In this document: in pieces, positions 12,301 to 22,454 of the stretch
Numbering within the stretch: the first letter of the stretch is position 1
Layout of the letters: every line of letters starts with the position of its first letter
NCBI RefSeq assembly: GCF_034140825.1
Contig: NC_089035.1
Span: 7,426,001-7,490,000, forward strand
DNA length: 64,000 nt
Reading direction: 5' to 3'
DNA from: Oryza sativa Japonica Group
Taxonomy: Eukaryota; Streptophyta; Magnoliopsida; Poales; Poaceae
Program-made: the position numbers and the translations under genes
Notes under the pieces: model-generated
The model's database searches: none
Told to the model about the DNA's origin: nothing
Seen by the model: the letters and a program-made list of their open reading frames with translations, nothing else

Positions 12301-12730
12301 GATCATCCTCTTCGTCGTCGTCATGGAGGTGGCCGAAGAACATCTCCGGCGCGTAGACGCCGCGCTCCTCGTCGACGAGCTCGACGGGGACGACGCCGCG
12401 GCCGTTATAGAAGACGGAGACGCTGCGCTCGACGACGTCGACCTCGACGGAGAGGGTGTCCATGGAGGGGTCGCGCCGCTTGTTGCTCGCGGCGTGGACG
12501 AGGACCTCGTCGAAGATCCTGTGGAGGCCCGGGCGGTAGGTCACCTCGCGTGGCACCATGTAGTAGCCGTCGTTGATCCAGAACGTCTGCGTACTGCGCT
12601 TCTCCGGCGAGCCGATGTAGCCGTCTGGCCGCCGGAGGATGCGCTCCCGCAGCGTCGTGTCGCCGCCGCCGCCGCCGTGCGCGGCGGCGATGCGGGCGGA
12701 CCTCCGCCGCGGCGGCGCCTGGCGATTCAT
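9372..12730 (-). CDS. Topoisomerase II-like protein limited to the ATPase and transducer domains
   Basis: Five exons on the minus strand: 12730-12185, 10417-10122, 10001-9932, 9837-9567 and 9454-9372, giving 421 residues with consistent phases. The order follows eukaryotic TOP2: LRRPDGYIGS, FDEVLVHAASNK (N-box region), GVYAPEMFFGHL, FSTEFIIETADG, WTIITFKPDL, SFVNGFETLKGGTHVDYVT and the transducer loop DSQTKETLT at 369-371. The protein then ends with a short unrelated tail, so TOPRIM, the catalytic tyrosine domain and the C-terminal region (normally about 1,000 further residues) are absent. The N-box Asn of DEILVNAADNK is His79, the G1 region is YNGRG, and GRNGYGAKL is shortened to GGGGYGVKL. 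E75 and the QTK lysine remain. It could be a regulatory or dominant-negative paralogue, or a decaying duplicate; the lack of internal stops argues for recent constraint. Strand passage by this protein alone is not possible. Confidence 0.8.
11382..11532. mobile_element. Stowaway MITE in intron 1 of the TOP2-like gene
   Basis: TA-flanked CTCCCTCCGTTTCACAATGT and the inverted CATTGTGAAACGGAGGAAG define a near-perfect hairpin of about 150 bp with mirrored TCTAGCATTT motifs. Confidence 0.85.
12041..12110. repeat. Terminus of a Stowaway-like MITE in intron 1
   Basis: The segment with AAATGATTAAACGTTC, ATCAACGACATC and TATTAAAAAACGAAGGTAGTA matches the right end of the MITE family seen whole at 56459-56702. 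A possible partner end (TGACGCCGTTGACTTTTTAA) lies at about 10963, so the element may be expanded or nested around the intact copy at 11382. Confidence 0.4.
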
Positions 12731-12759
12731 GGCGGCGTGGCCGGCGGCGCTAGGGTTTT

Positions 12760-13582
12760 GGGTGGTGTGTGTCAGTGTTGTGTGTTCACACTCGTGGAAT
12801 TAATTGAGAGATCCGGGGGAGAGAAGATGCGGTTGCCTCGTTTTATTCGGAGTAAATTTCATGAATTTGGAGCCTTCGTATATATCGTTTTGGATAAGAT
12901 GAGTGGTCAAATAGTGCAAGCAAAATGTCAAAATCCCTTATATTAAGAGACGGAGGGAGTAACAAATTTACGGAATCGCTATAATTATGTCGACACATTT
13001 TCTCCTCCATCACAGTCGGTGTTTTGAAGCGTTCGATTTCCTTTGTCCCGTGCCAATGCAATCATGTCCGTGCATATTGCTATGGCAGGCTAACGTTACG
13101 GCTGTCAACATGATTAATTAAAACTTAACGTCTTCATTAGTTCAAGGTTTTACACGCATGCATACTATACTTTATACAAATTTACACCCCACTTACACAT
13201 GTAATGTAATTACTATATAATTTTGGAACTTACACATTGCCGTTCTTTTTTCCCCCAAAACCTTGATAAAACCTGGAGCGGCCTCCAATCCTTCACAAAC
13301 CAAACAAATTGAAGCATTGGAGCCCGATCCGGATTGGAGGTGGCCGCGGCCATGTTACGGACCACCGGAGCGGCTGCCGGAATGGCGGATTACCAGTGGC
13401 CGGCCGGTGTCGGTGAAGCGGCGGCGGCCGGTGCATGATTGCACATGCACGCACGCACACACCGATCTGGCAACGAACAAGCTAAGCACTCGCCGAGTCG
13501 CCGGCACGAGCGGATGGGAGTAATGCGATACCACATCACCATTTACTCCTATTGCCCTATTGGCATCACATCCATAGGTTCA
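12760..13582. other. Intergenic spacer, partly GC-rich
   Basis: Promoter side of the TOP2-like gene. A Stowaway-like end (GAGACGGAGGGAGTA) is at about 12945-12961. 13270-13520 is GC-rich with short open frames but no recognisable protein, splice context or repeat. Confidence 0.4.
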
Positions 13583-14084
13583 GGCCCCTTTGATTCAAAA
13601 GAAATTCATATGAGGCTGTGTTTAGATCCAAAGTTTGGATCCAAACTTTAGTCCTTTTCCATCACATCAATCTGTCATACACAACTTTTCAGTCACATCA
13701 TCTCCAATTTCAACCAAAATCCAAACTTTACGCTGAACTAAACACAGCCTGAATTTCAGAGAATTTTATTCCTATAGGATTTTTTCCTATATAGCCCTTT
13801 GAATCAAAGGAATGGATCCTATGGAATCCTATGAAATTCCTATGGATTGTCTTTTCCTATGCAAGTTTTGCAGGAAATTTAACATGAGGTAGAACCTCAT
13901 GGAAAGAATACTTTGAGTCTTTATCTCTCCTTAAATTCCTGTGTTTTTCCTGCGGCCCAATCAAACAATCATTCATATGTTTTTCCTGTGTTTTGATTTC
14001 CTCTGTTTTACACTTGCATTCCTGTCAGAATCCTATGTTTTTCCTATTTCTCCGTTTTTTCATTCCTGTAATTCAATGGGGCCC
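13583..14084. mobile_element. MITE (GGCCCC ends) hosting a second MITE
   Basis: Left end GGCCCCTTTGATTCAAAAG and right end TTCAATGGGGCCC are imperfect inverted repeats. The body is rich in TTCCTATG and GAATCCTATG, typical of a rice MITE family whose ends read as 'ggcccctttgaatcaaa'. An inner element interrupts it at 13614-13749. Confidence 0.65.
13614..13749. mobile_element. Inner MITE with GGCTGTGTTTAG ends and TGA duplication
   Basis: Starts GGCTGTGTTTAGATCC and ends AACTAAACACAGCC. The 3-bp flanks are TGA on both sides (13611-13613 and 13750-13752). Fragments of the same family appear near 20620-20750. Confidence 0.8.
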
Positions 14085-14399
14085 TTATCCTTTTCTATTT
14101 GCTTCGGTTGCACATTTTTTTTAATTACACATTAAAGCGCACACATACTCATTCTTATGAACATGCGTACATAAAACCCTATCGTGTCTGATCACAATTT
14201 TGAGTTTTCCATTGCGAATTGTATGAGTTCCCTTCGTAGTTTAAAATCGGTGTGTAAATGACTAAATGCACACCAAATCCAGTCGACACACCCAAAACTT
14301 GGCAATATGAAAATCACCGAAATTACAAAAAAAAAAGGTGAATTCCGAAGCAAAGAGTGGCCAGTGTGAAACTAACTCAGCGAACACTCTCCTCACAGC

Positions 14400-14406
14400 T
14401 ATAAAT
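14400..14406 (+). promoter_or_regulatory. Probable TATA box of the pectinesterase gene
   Basis: TATAAAT lies 66 bp before the chosen ATG, which leaves room for a transcription start near 14432 and a short leader. It is preceded by a CTCTCCTCACAG stretch. Confidence 0.45.
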
Positions 14407-14471
14407 TCTATGCTTCACTTGTCTCGCTTTTGCTCCACTTACACCAACAGAGATTTGCGAGTAGATTTTGC

Positions 14472-16423
14472 ATGGCCCATGCCACGCTCGGCTCGCCTGA
14501 GCCGGCGGCAAAGCCTCGGCTCCGGTGCGCCGACGGCCGCCACCGCCGCCGCCTTATCGTCGTCCTGTGCATCGTCGGCGTGGCGCTCGCCGTCGGCGTC
14601 GCCGTGGCGGTGGCGATCGCCGTCTTGGGGAGGTCGAGGATGACGTCGTCGTCCGGCGGTGGCCGGGCGCCACGGGGGCGCGCGCCGACCGAGGCGATCG
14701 CGCGCACGTGCGGGGTGACGCTGTACCCGGAGCTGTGCGTCGGCGAGCTCATGGCGTTCCCCGGCGCCGCCGGCGCCGGCGACGCCGAGCTCGTGCCGAT
14801 GTCGCTGAACGCGACGCACCGCCGCGTGGTGGACGCGCTGTACAACGCGACGGCGCTCGGCGGCGCCGCCGCGCTGCTCGCCGGGGCGCGGTCGGGCGCC
14901 GCGTACGGCGACTGCGTGGAGATGCTCGACGCCGCGGAGGAGCTCCTCGCGCGGTCGGTCGGCGCCATCGCGGCGCCGCCGCCGCCGCCGGACTCGGTCG
15001 ACGCCGACACGGCGGGACGGGACGACGACGACATCATGACGTGGCTCAGCGCGGCGCTCACCAGCCACGACACGTGCATGGACAGCCTCCAAGAAGTCGG
15101 CGCCGGCGGCGACGCCGGCGACGACGACGGCGGCCGCATCAAGCCGCAGATGCTCGGCTACCTCGGCAACCTCGGGGAACACCTCAGCAACAGCCTCGCC
15201 ATCTTCGCCGCGAGGGGAAGGCCCGGCGGCGAGCTCTCTGATGTCCCCGTCCACAACCAACTCCACAGACGGCTACTGACCATCGACGACGACGACGACG
15301 ACGACGGGAGCTTCCCAAGGTGGGTGAGACACAACGACCGGCGGCTCCTCCAGGCGGCCGCCGCCGAGATCGAGGCCGACATGGTCGTCGCCAAGGACGG
15401 CACGGGGACTCACCGGAAGATCCGCGACGCGATCAAGGCGGCGCCGGAGCACAGCCGTCGCCGCGTCGTGATATACGTCAAGGCCGGCGTGTACACCGAG
15501 AACGTCAAGATCGGCAGCAAGAAGACCAACCTCATGCTCGTCGGCGACGGCGCCGGCAAGACCGTCGTCGTCGGCTACCGCAGCGTCCACGACAACTACA
15601 CCACCTTCCACACCGCCACGCTAGGTACGTAACGTACTACGTAGCACTGTTACCAATGGCGGCGGAGCACGTTGCTGATCGTGTCGTGTCGGTCTTCGTC
15701 GTCGCCGCAGCGGTGGCCGGGGCGGGGTTCATCATGCGGGACATGACGGTGGAGAACCGCGCCGGCGCGGCGAGGCACCAGGCGGTGGCGCTGCTGCTGA
15801 GCGGCGACCACGCGGTGGTGTACCGGAGCGCCGTGCTGGGGTACCAGGACACGCTGTACGCGCACGCGCAGCGGCAGTTCTACCGCGACTGCGACGTCGC
15901 CGGCACGGTGGACTTCGTGTTCGGGAACGCCGCCGTGGTGCTGCAGAACTGCACGCTGTGGGCGCGGCGGCCGCTGCCGGGGCAGGAGAACACGGTCACG
16001 GCGCAGGGGCGGCGCGACCCGAACCAGAGCACCGGCATCTCCGTGCACGGCTGCCGCCTCCTCCCTTCGCCGGAGCTCGAGCTCGCGCCGGCGGCGCGGC
16101 GCGGCCGCGCGGCGACGTACCTCGGGCGGCCATGGAAGCCGTACTCGAGGGCGGTGTACATGATGTCGTACATAGCGGGCCACGTCCACGCCGCCGGCTG
16201 GCTCGCCTGGGACGCGTCGGGGCGCGCGCCGGACACGCTCTACTACGGCGAGTACCGCAACTCCGGCCCCGGCGCGGCGGTCGGCGGGCGCGTGCCATGG
16301 CCGGGCCACCGCGTCATCAAGCTGCCGGAGGAGGCCATGGAGTTCACCGTCGGGAGGTTCATCGGCGGCTACTCCTGGCTGCCGCCCACCGGCGTCGCCT
16401 TCGTAGCCGGCCTGACCGTGTGA
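14472..16423 (+). CDS. Type I pectin methylesterase (PMEI pro-region plus catalytic domain)
   Basis: Removes methyl esters from cell-wall homogalacturonan. Two exons, 14472-15624 and 15711-16423, give 621 residues. Residues 29-52 form a membrane anchor or signal anchor after a basic stretch (RHRRR). Residues 75-245 are a PMEI-like pro-domain with four conserved cysteines (ARTC, ELC, YGDC, HDTC). Two RRLL processing motifs follow, at 266-269 and 290-293, with an acidic DDDDDDD run between. The catalytic domain has GYQDTLY (Asp431), GTVDFVFGNA (Asp452) and YLGRPWK (Arg524), all three main active-site residues. Length and layout match group I/type I enzymes that are cleaved in the Golgi before secretion. 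An upstream in-frame TTG exists, but the first ATG is at 14472. GC content is very high, as usual for grass genes. Substrate pattern and tissue cannot be told from sequence. Confidence 0.93.
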
Positions 16424-17925
16424 GGCGACTCTCACTGACTCATGGTAGCTTAAGCCAATAAGTTGCATTTGCTAATTGGGAGATAGGTGGTAGTAAAAGT
16501 AGGTGTAATTTTTCAAGTATGATGTAATCATCTACACATGCTAACTGATTCAGGAAAATTATGATTAATGATTAGTTTGTAGGCTTGAATTTGGATTGAG
16601 AAATGAGAATTCTGAATTGGGCACAAAAACACCATGAATGTGAATGAATAAACCTGTGAAATATTATACAATAACGATATTTTTTGCAATGTTGGTGTAA
16701 TGAGAAAATAAATTGTTTGTCCAACTACTTGGTCCCTGCAAGCAATGAGAGTGCAGATGAAAATAGTGTACTAGCTAGTACCCTGGAAATAAAATATGCC
16801 AACCAAAAAGCTCCTTTTGGTTGTCACTTAGGCTGCTCACAATATCACAGTGAGAATATATGCTTTTCTTTGCATTGGATTTCCAGGAAATAGTACCTGC
16901 TAGATGGGTGTGGGGCTTACCACTAGAAGATCGAAAGAACCAAAAGCTAGCATAAAGAGAGAATATCAGAGAGTGGCTTATAATTGATGGGCTATTGCCA
17001 CTAAATTCCTGGCACAAATTCTTAGCTAAAATATCGTGTATTTGTGCTCCTTATCTTGTATGTAGGGGAATAATTGTGTATTTGTGTTCGACAATCTTCA
17101 GCTATTTTTTCCCGGCAAAGCAGTAGCATTGTATCGTTATCAACAATGACAACTGATAAAATCTAAACATAAACAATTGGATCCAAACCTTCACATAAAT
17201 ACATAATCATGTGCAATCATCTGTACATAGTCCCATGCTTTCTCATGCGATTCAATTCTGCTTGCTTGGGCATGGAAGGCGAGCATTCATGTTGATATAT
17301 CCATGGTGTTTTCGTCTGTCATTTCCTACTTAGCTAAAAGGCCATCGATCAGTGCATGCCTTTTGAAAGCAAGCAGAGCCTTTTTATCCCAAGTATTCCC
17401 AACTACCCCCCCCCCCCCCCCAAAAAAAAAAAAAATTCCAAAGGTGCAGCTTCTTTTGCTGACAAAGTAGAACTAGAAGGTAGCTATCACACGTACCAGA
17501 TCCAAGATTGAACTTGGGCGGTGAGGCAATGTGGAGCCCTTGGAAGAGTTGATCTTGAGCACAATGATGTGAGCCTGAAGAGTGACAGATTCTCATGATT
17601 TACAAGCATAATGCAACTGTTAGAACACAGGCACAAATTTAAAGCAAAATTAAGGTAACTCTAATCTGGTGGACAATGTCCATGTTAAAATTTACATAAA
17701 TAAAATGTCCATGTTAAAATTGGCTCAATTGAAAAGCAAATTAAAGAAGCCCAAATAGAGAGCTCCATATTCTACTTTTCTGTAACAAGTGATATCAGAG
17801 CATTTTAAAGAAGTACGGACACAATTAAGGGGAATGCTACATGACAATTAAGAAGATGTACATCAGTTAAGTCCAGCTTTGCGATGGAGGACGCCAGTTG
17901 GATGAATCCATGTCGCGCGGCCGAC
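16424..17925. other. Intergenic spacer
   Basis: The first roughly 200 bp should include the pectinesterase 3' UTR. A (C)15(A)13 run lies at 17407-17434. The last part, nearest 17926, is likely the 3' UTR of the LEA-like gene. No exon, TIR or RNA gene could be supported. Confidence 0.45.
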
Positions 17926-18090
17926 CTAGTTGCCGCCGAGGCCAGTGGCGTTCTTGACGGCGTCGGCGGCGCCCTCCTGCGCGGCGCTCGCCGCGCCGTG
18001 CGCCTTCTCCACCGCCTCCTCCCTCCTCGCCTGCGCGTGGCCCGCCGCCTCGCCGGCCTTGTAGCTGAGCTGGTTGGCTTGGTCGGCCAT
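17926..18090 (-). CDS. KIN/pollen-coat-like small LEA protein (54 aa)
   Basis: A single small open frame. The product starts MADQANQLSYKAGEAAG and ends AVKNATGLGGN, is very hydrophilic, rich in Ala, Glu, Lys and Gly, and lacks Trp and Cys. It matches the layout of the KIN1/KIN2 and pollen-coat-like family (QAGQAAG near the start, K-TG at the end), which accumulates under cold, drought or ABA and is thought to protect membranes or proteins. Family members usually have 60-70 residues, so this copy is slightly short. It overlaps longer antisense and frame-shadow open frames that look like composition artefacts. A TATA-like TTTATATT lies about 45 bp upstream (18130-18137). A MULE begins about 260 bp upstream. 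The start is the only ATG giving the family motif. Confidence 0.75.
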   Translation of the reverse strand: MADQANQLSYKAGEAAGHAQARREEAVEKAHGAASAAQEGAADAVKNATGLGGN

Positions 18091-18476
18091 GGCGATAGCT
18101 CAAGCTGCTGCTGCTGCTCCTTGAATTCGAATATAAACGCCCCCCGCTCTCTGTACGTCTTGCCGTTGCCGTACGTCTTCCTGGCGCGCGGCCGCCATTT
18201 GTAGGTGTACGTGCGTGGTCGCCGGCGTGCTGTCGCTACATTTGCCGTTGCAGCTTGGCATGCGCGCCCCGGCCGCCGCACGAGGAGGACGAGGAGAAGA
18301 GAGAACGGCCGGCCAACAAGCCCGTAATGGATGGGCCGTGAAGGTACTGTGATGACGGGAAAAAAGTTCATTTGAGGTCCCTCATCTTGTCGTCGAGTTT
18401 CAAAATCGTCCCTGAAGGTTCAGAATCCTATCTTTTTATAAAGTTATCCCCCACTAACTGTTTAAACTTAACATGC

Positions 18477-18560
18477 AAAGATGCCACATCATTATTCACT
18501 AACAAGATGCCACATCATCATCCACTAATTAACAAGATGCCACATCATCATCCACTAACA
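18477..18560. repeat. Short tandem repeat, three units
   Basis: Three copies of a 26-30 bp unit with the core AAGATGCCACATCATCATCC, the first slightly diverged. Confidence 0.8.
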
Positions 18561-19049
18561 ATGATCACATTTAAACATCATGCAAACATGCTATATTTTT
18601 ATAGTTTTTATAATTTAAGAGCTTTTCAAATACAAACCTGTTAAATTATCATCTAACATAATTCACATAATGTTTCAATGTATTATGTTTTTTTTTGATA
18701 CATGCTATATCTTTATGTATTATGTTTTTTTTATATCCTATATACTTATACAGTTCATCCTTACTTAGTTAGTACTTAAATGATTAATCTATGGTCCAAA
18801 TTATCTTTCTCCTTTTTTTTCTAATTAAGTCATATCACATTAATTGTTTTTAGCCTTGAGATGAATAATCTACGGTACAAACTATCTCCCTACTTTTCTT
18901 CTTCTATAAAGTCATACCACCTTACTTTTTACGTTTGAATCACCATTCTACATACTATTTAAATTTAAATTATCATAAACCATATTGATTTACTTAATCT
19001 GATATTATCTAGCTATCTTACACATTATTTTTTTATTGTTATCATACTA

Positions 19050-19083
19050 AATTTTCGCAGCAATGTGCGGGGTTTCAGCTAGT
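19050..19083 (+). mobile_element. Helitron-like 3' terminus inside the MULE
   Basis: AATTTTCGCAGCAATGTGCG followed by GGGTTTCAGCTAGT resembles the 3' end of rice Helitrons: a short GC hairpin close to a terminal CTAG, then T. The matching 5' TC end was not located; it should lie between about 18400 and 18700. Confidence 0.5.
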
Positions 19084-19724
19084 ATCATATATAACGTGTC
19101 CCTAGCCTTCCCCTTCACCGATTGACTAGCAGCCAGCTAGGCATGGAACTCTTCCGACAACTGCGCCATGGAGACCGTTTCGTTCCTCCGCGCTTCCATT
19201 CGTTCCACTGAACAAGGCGCGCGCATTTTAATATTCAACGCTTTAAACATTTGGCCAATAATTATTTTATTATAAATTAAATTTTATTTGATGCAATTAA
19301 TATTATTGGGTTGACATTTTAATTTAATTTCCTATGATTACGATTTTTCTTATAAACATTATAATATATGAGAAATTTATTTTATATATGTGAGAGATTT
19401 ATGGTTAAAGATTAGTTTTGGAGCCATTTCTAAATTTGACAGCACCTTATTCGGTGGGTAGGGCATTTTTTTTCTAAAGAAAAAACTATATATACAGATT
19501 TCTTGGAATACTTTATATGTTCAATGTTAATTCACTCATTTGTGCCCTTAAATAATTGTAACAAAACCAGAATAATCTACCATCCGTCCTCCACAGTTTA
19601 AAACGAATGGGGGCTATTTTTTTTTCGAGGAACAATGGGGGCTAAATTTCCATGCTGTGAATTTCATCGTCTTTGATTTCTTGAAAATTTTGTGATTATT
19701 ATATTTTATTTGTTGTTTCGAGCA

Positions 19725-19850
19725 GAAGACGTACACTTCTGGGGTGTGGCAATTCGAGGCATACGGGTACGTGCCATCGGGCACGACGGGGTGTCCATCC
19801 TGCAGGTGTTCGGCGCGTCGGGTCGTAACACGACGCTGATACCTTTGAAA
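19725..19850 (+). pseudogene. Captured fragment of a citrate-binding/alginate-lyase-2-like gene
   Basis: After a splice-acceptor-like TTTCGAGCAG the sequence reads KTYTSGVWQFEAYGYVPSGT, then needs a one-base shift to continue VSILQVFGASGRNTTLI. This matches the conserved block SSGVWQFEGHGYVPSGTSGV of plant citrate-binding proteins (alginate lyase 2 fold). Only this exon piece is present and it has a frameshift, so it is a non-functional captured fragment. Its parent gene is not in the window. Confidence 0.6.
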
Positions 19851-20070
19851 GATTAGGGATAAGTTATATATGGTATTATAGTTGAGAGACGATTTTGAAA
19901 CTCAACGACAAGATGACAAGATGAGGGACCTCAATTTAACCTTTTCCTACTGTGACGAGTGTGCGTGCAGCCCATAATGCATCAGCTGGATGTACGGCCC
20001 GACCCGTGTTTATGGTTTGGATCAGATCAGGCCATGGTTAATTTGTATAATGCAGGAATAGATACCAGCA

Positions 20071-20143
20071 TCCGTTGTAGTCTAGCTGGTTAGGATACTC
20101 GGCTCTCACCCGAGAGACCCGGGTTCGAGTCCCGGCAACGGAA
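20071..20143 (+). tRNA. tRNA-Glu (anticodon CTC)
   Basis: A complete cloverleaf: acceptor TCCGTTG/CAACGGA, D-loop TAGCTGGTTAGGATA, anticodon stem CTCGG/CCGAG with loop CTCTCAC (anticodon CTC), and T arm CCGGGTTCGAGTCCCGG. It has A/B box sequences, a discriminator A and a downstream T-run (about 20144) as Pol III terminator. There is no intron. Confidence 0.97.
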
Positions 20144-20144
20144 T

Positions 20145-21545
20145 TTTTTGCTTTTATTTCTTCTTTGTTTCACATGGCCAGATGTGCGTCGAAGTTTCTT
20201 TTCTTTTTTTTTTTTTACCGTCTACCTTACTACTCCTACTTTGTTTTTATTATTTCGAAGTGAGGTGGCCAGCAATCCAGCATCCTTGCCAAAAAGCAAG
20301 CGAAAGAAGACGACGATTCGGCCTCTTTTTCCCAAGGGAAAAGAAGGCGCAATCAACGCGGCATGTTGCTTACACACTAAGCTCCCCGCGAGCGAGAGCT
20401 TTGCGTCCCAAAAGAAACACACAAAAAAAAAAGCCAAAGAAATACCATTACTACAAAAAGAATACCGAACCTCATCAGCCATAATCCCCAACTCCGTTCC
20501 TGTTAATTTCCTGTTTGGTGGAGTCCGCGTCCTAACTTCTTTTCCCTTTCGCTCGTCGCTTTGCTATGCTTTGCTTTGCTTAGTCAAGTCACACTCGTAA
20601 TACCAAAGCTGTGGTTAGTCTATGCTAAAATTAAAAATTTGGTTGAAATTGAAACGATGTGATGGAAAAATTGAAAGTTTATGTGTGTAGTAAAGGTTTG
20701 ATGTGATGAAAAAATTAGAAGTTTGAAAAAAAAGTTTAGAACTAAATGCGGTGCAAGTTTATCCCACATTGCTCGACAAAGCCCAGCTAATCAGTGAAGC
20801 TGTGCTGATCAGCTGATCAGCAGTTCAGCGTAGAACAAAGTCTAGCTAACACGACAGTAACAGCTTCACTGACACGAAAGAAAACGAACGTGAAGCTGAA
20901 GCATCTATCAATACAACCATCGAACCAACGGCCAGGATTCGTTTGCCCTTAGAACACACGTCGTCACATCTCCTCCTAGGGTAATAACGGATCGTATGTT
21001 AGTTCTGCGTTGAGTCTGTCCAAAATGACGGTATAGTATGGGTTTATAAAAATTTTAGCGAATATGGATACGGATTCAAATAATATGATATGAATACGAA
21101 TATGGTATCCCTAAAATTCAATAGATGCGGACTATCCTATGAAATAATATATGCATAATCACACTATCTACTCTATATATTATGAGTTGACACATTCAAT
21201 AGCCCAATTTATCAGTTACCCTATTATCAGCATGAGCTCTCACGATCTCTTCTCACGACCGCATACTACCGTCACGCACCGACATAACGCAGGATGCAAT
21301 GAGCCGCGAGGGAAACCCTTTTCAGCACTTCCCCTTCCACCTCCTAATTAATCTCTGATGTAGGCTCTGGTCTCGTGATCTTCAAGGTACGTAGCAACGA
21401 CACCAGCCCACCACACACATGGTTAAAAAAAAGTGAATATTAGAGAATGATCTAATATCAAATAAATAGAATGAATGAGGCTTCGAACTTTGGTCGGCTA
21501 ACCCACCACCATGTGGAGCTAGCCAAAAGACCCTAAGCACTTCTC
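20145..21545. other. Intergenic region, MITE debris
   Basis: 20610-20755 resembles one half of the GTTTAG-type MITE (GAAACGATGTGATGGAAAAA, AAAAGTTTAGAACTAAATG). 21040-21120 contains ATGGATACGGATTC and AATACGAATATGG, a style common in transposon ends. Nothing coding is recognised. Confidence 0.4.
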
Positions 21546-22314
21546 CCACCACACAATGGGGTTCACATCGTCTGCTGTTGAGGCTTACGGCAAACATTGC
21601 CATTGCATTCATCCGTGCCACACATCCTTCTATCAACGGCTGTATGCAGTGATCCCACCATGATTAATTAGGGCCTACTAATCAGCATAATTACTAATTT
21701 CTCTTTTTTAAAAAAAATCAGAAAACAGAATATGCACTTGGCGGCAAAGCGTGTGAGAACAAAAGTAGAGTAGACTGTTTTTTTTAAGATTTGATAAATT
21801 CTATTTTTTTAACTTATATCAGTCTATACATTTGTAGGGTGATTCAAATGGTTGTGAGTTGTATTCTCAAGGATTTTGTTAGTAGCTTCATTTCGCTGCT
21901 AGTTTTTGGATAAAAAATACTCTGTATGGACATAGTAGTAGTGCGGCAATGCTATTTTTGTCAAATGAATACTTAAATAGTATTTTATAAGATATGTACT
22001 ATTGTTCGAGGATTTGGATAGCTCTCAGTATAATAGAAGCTTGCTTTGCTGCAGTATTTTGCTCTGCTCTGCTTCTATGCTTGATTGCTCGCACGCTTTG
22101 CCGCCGAGTGCGTATTCTATTTGCTGATTTTTTTTTCAAAAGAGAAATAAGTAATTCTGCTTATTAGTAGTTCATAATTAATCACAATAGTGGGATCACT
22201 TCATGCAGCTGTTGATAGAAGAATGTGTGGCACGGATGAATACAACGGCAAAATGTTTGCCGTTAGCCTCAATGGCAGATGATGTGAACCCCACACAATG
22301 GTTGATGGTGTGCA
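21546..22314. repeat. Long imperfect inverted repeat (fold-back element)
   Basis: A left arm of about 225 bp (21546-21770) is the reverse complement of the right arm (about 22076-22314), with a 300-bp spacer. Shared blocks include GTGTGGCACGGATGAAT, GATGTGAACCCCA, GTGGGATCACT and CACGCTTTGCCGCC. Arms differ by scattered substitutions and small indels. Short open frames in both arms are mirror images and not genes. It could be a fold-back transposon or an inverted duplication of an older unit. Confidence 0.75.
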
Positions 22315-22454
22315 CGAACAACTTGACATTGTTTTATTTACACACAGCATCTGAGAATTTTAATTATTTTCCGAACAAATTCGATATCGACCCCCACCAT
22401 TTTCAACGTCCGAAATTATCCCTTTCATATCCGCTCCAACACATAGGTCGTAGA

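Larger units (their letters stand above)
18354..19947. mobile_element. Non-autonomous MULE (Pack-MULE-like)
   Basis: Terminal inverted repeats of about 60 bp: the left carries TTGAGGTCCCTCATCTTGTC and GAGTTTCAAAATCGTC, the right their complements GACGATTTTGAAACTC and GATGAGGGACCTCAA. Flanking 9-mers TACTGTGAT (18345-18353) and TACTGTGAC (19948-19956) match at 8 of 9 bases, the duplication length expected for Mutator-like elements. No transposase frame is present. The interior holds a Helitron-type terminus, a small tandem repeat and a degraded host gene piece, so the element looks like a gene-capturing MULE later hit by another transposon. Confidence 0.75.

Noticed and set aside
12158-12946. 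262-codon plus-strand frame opposite exon 1 of the TOP2-like gene
   Set aside because: It is the antisense shadow of a GC-rich exon: composition is Val/Asp/Arg-skewed, no domain is visible, and the minus strand encodes a clear TOP2 sequence.
14439-15266. Long minus-strand frames opposite the pectinesterase (also 15650-16468)
   Set aside because: High third-position GC opens frames on both strands. Only the plus strand shows catalytic motifs and a phased intron.
17384-17596. Minus-strand frame with a Gly run
   Set aside because: The Gly run is only the C-homopolymer at 17407; nothing else supports a gene.
20222-20600. Overlapping frames on both strands after tRNA-Glu
   Set aside because: Low-complexity T- and A-rich sequence; no motif and no splice context.
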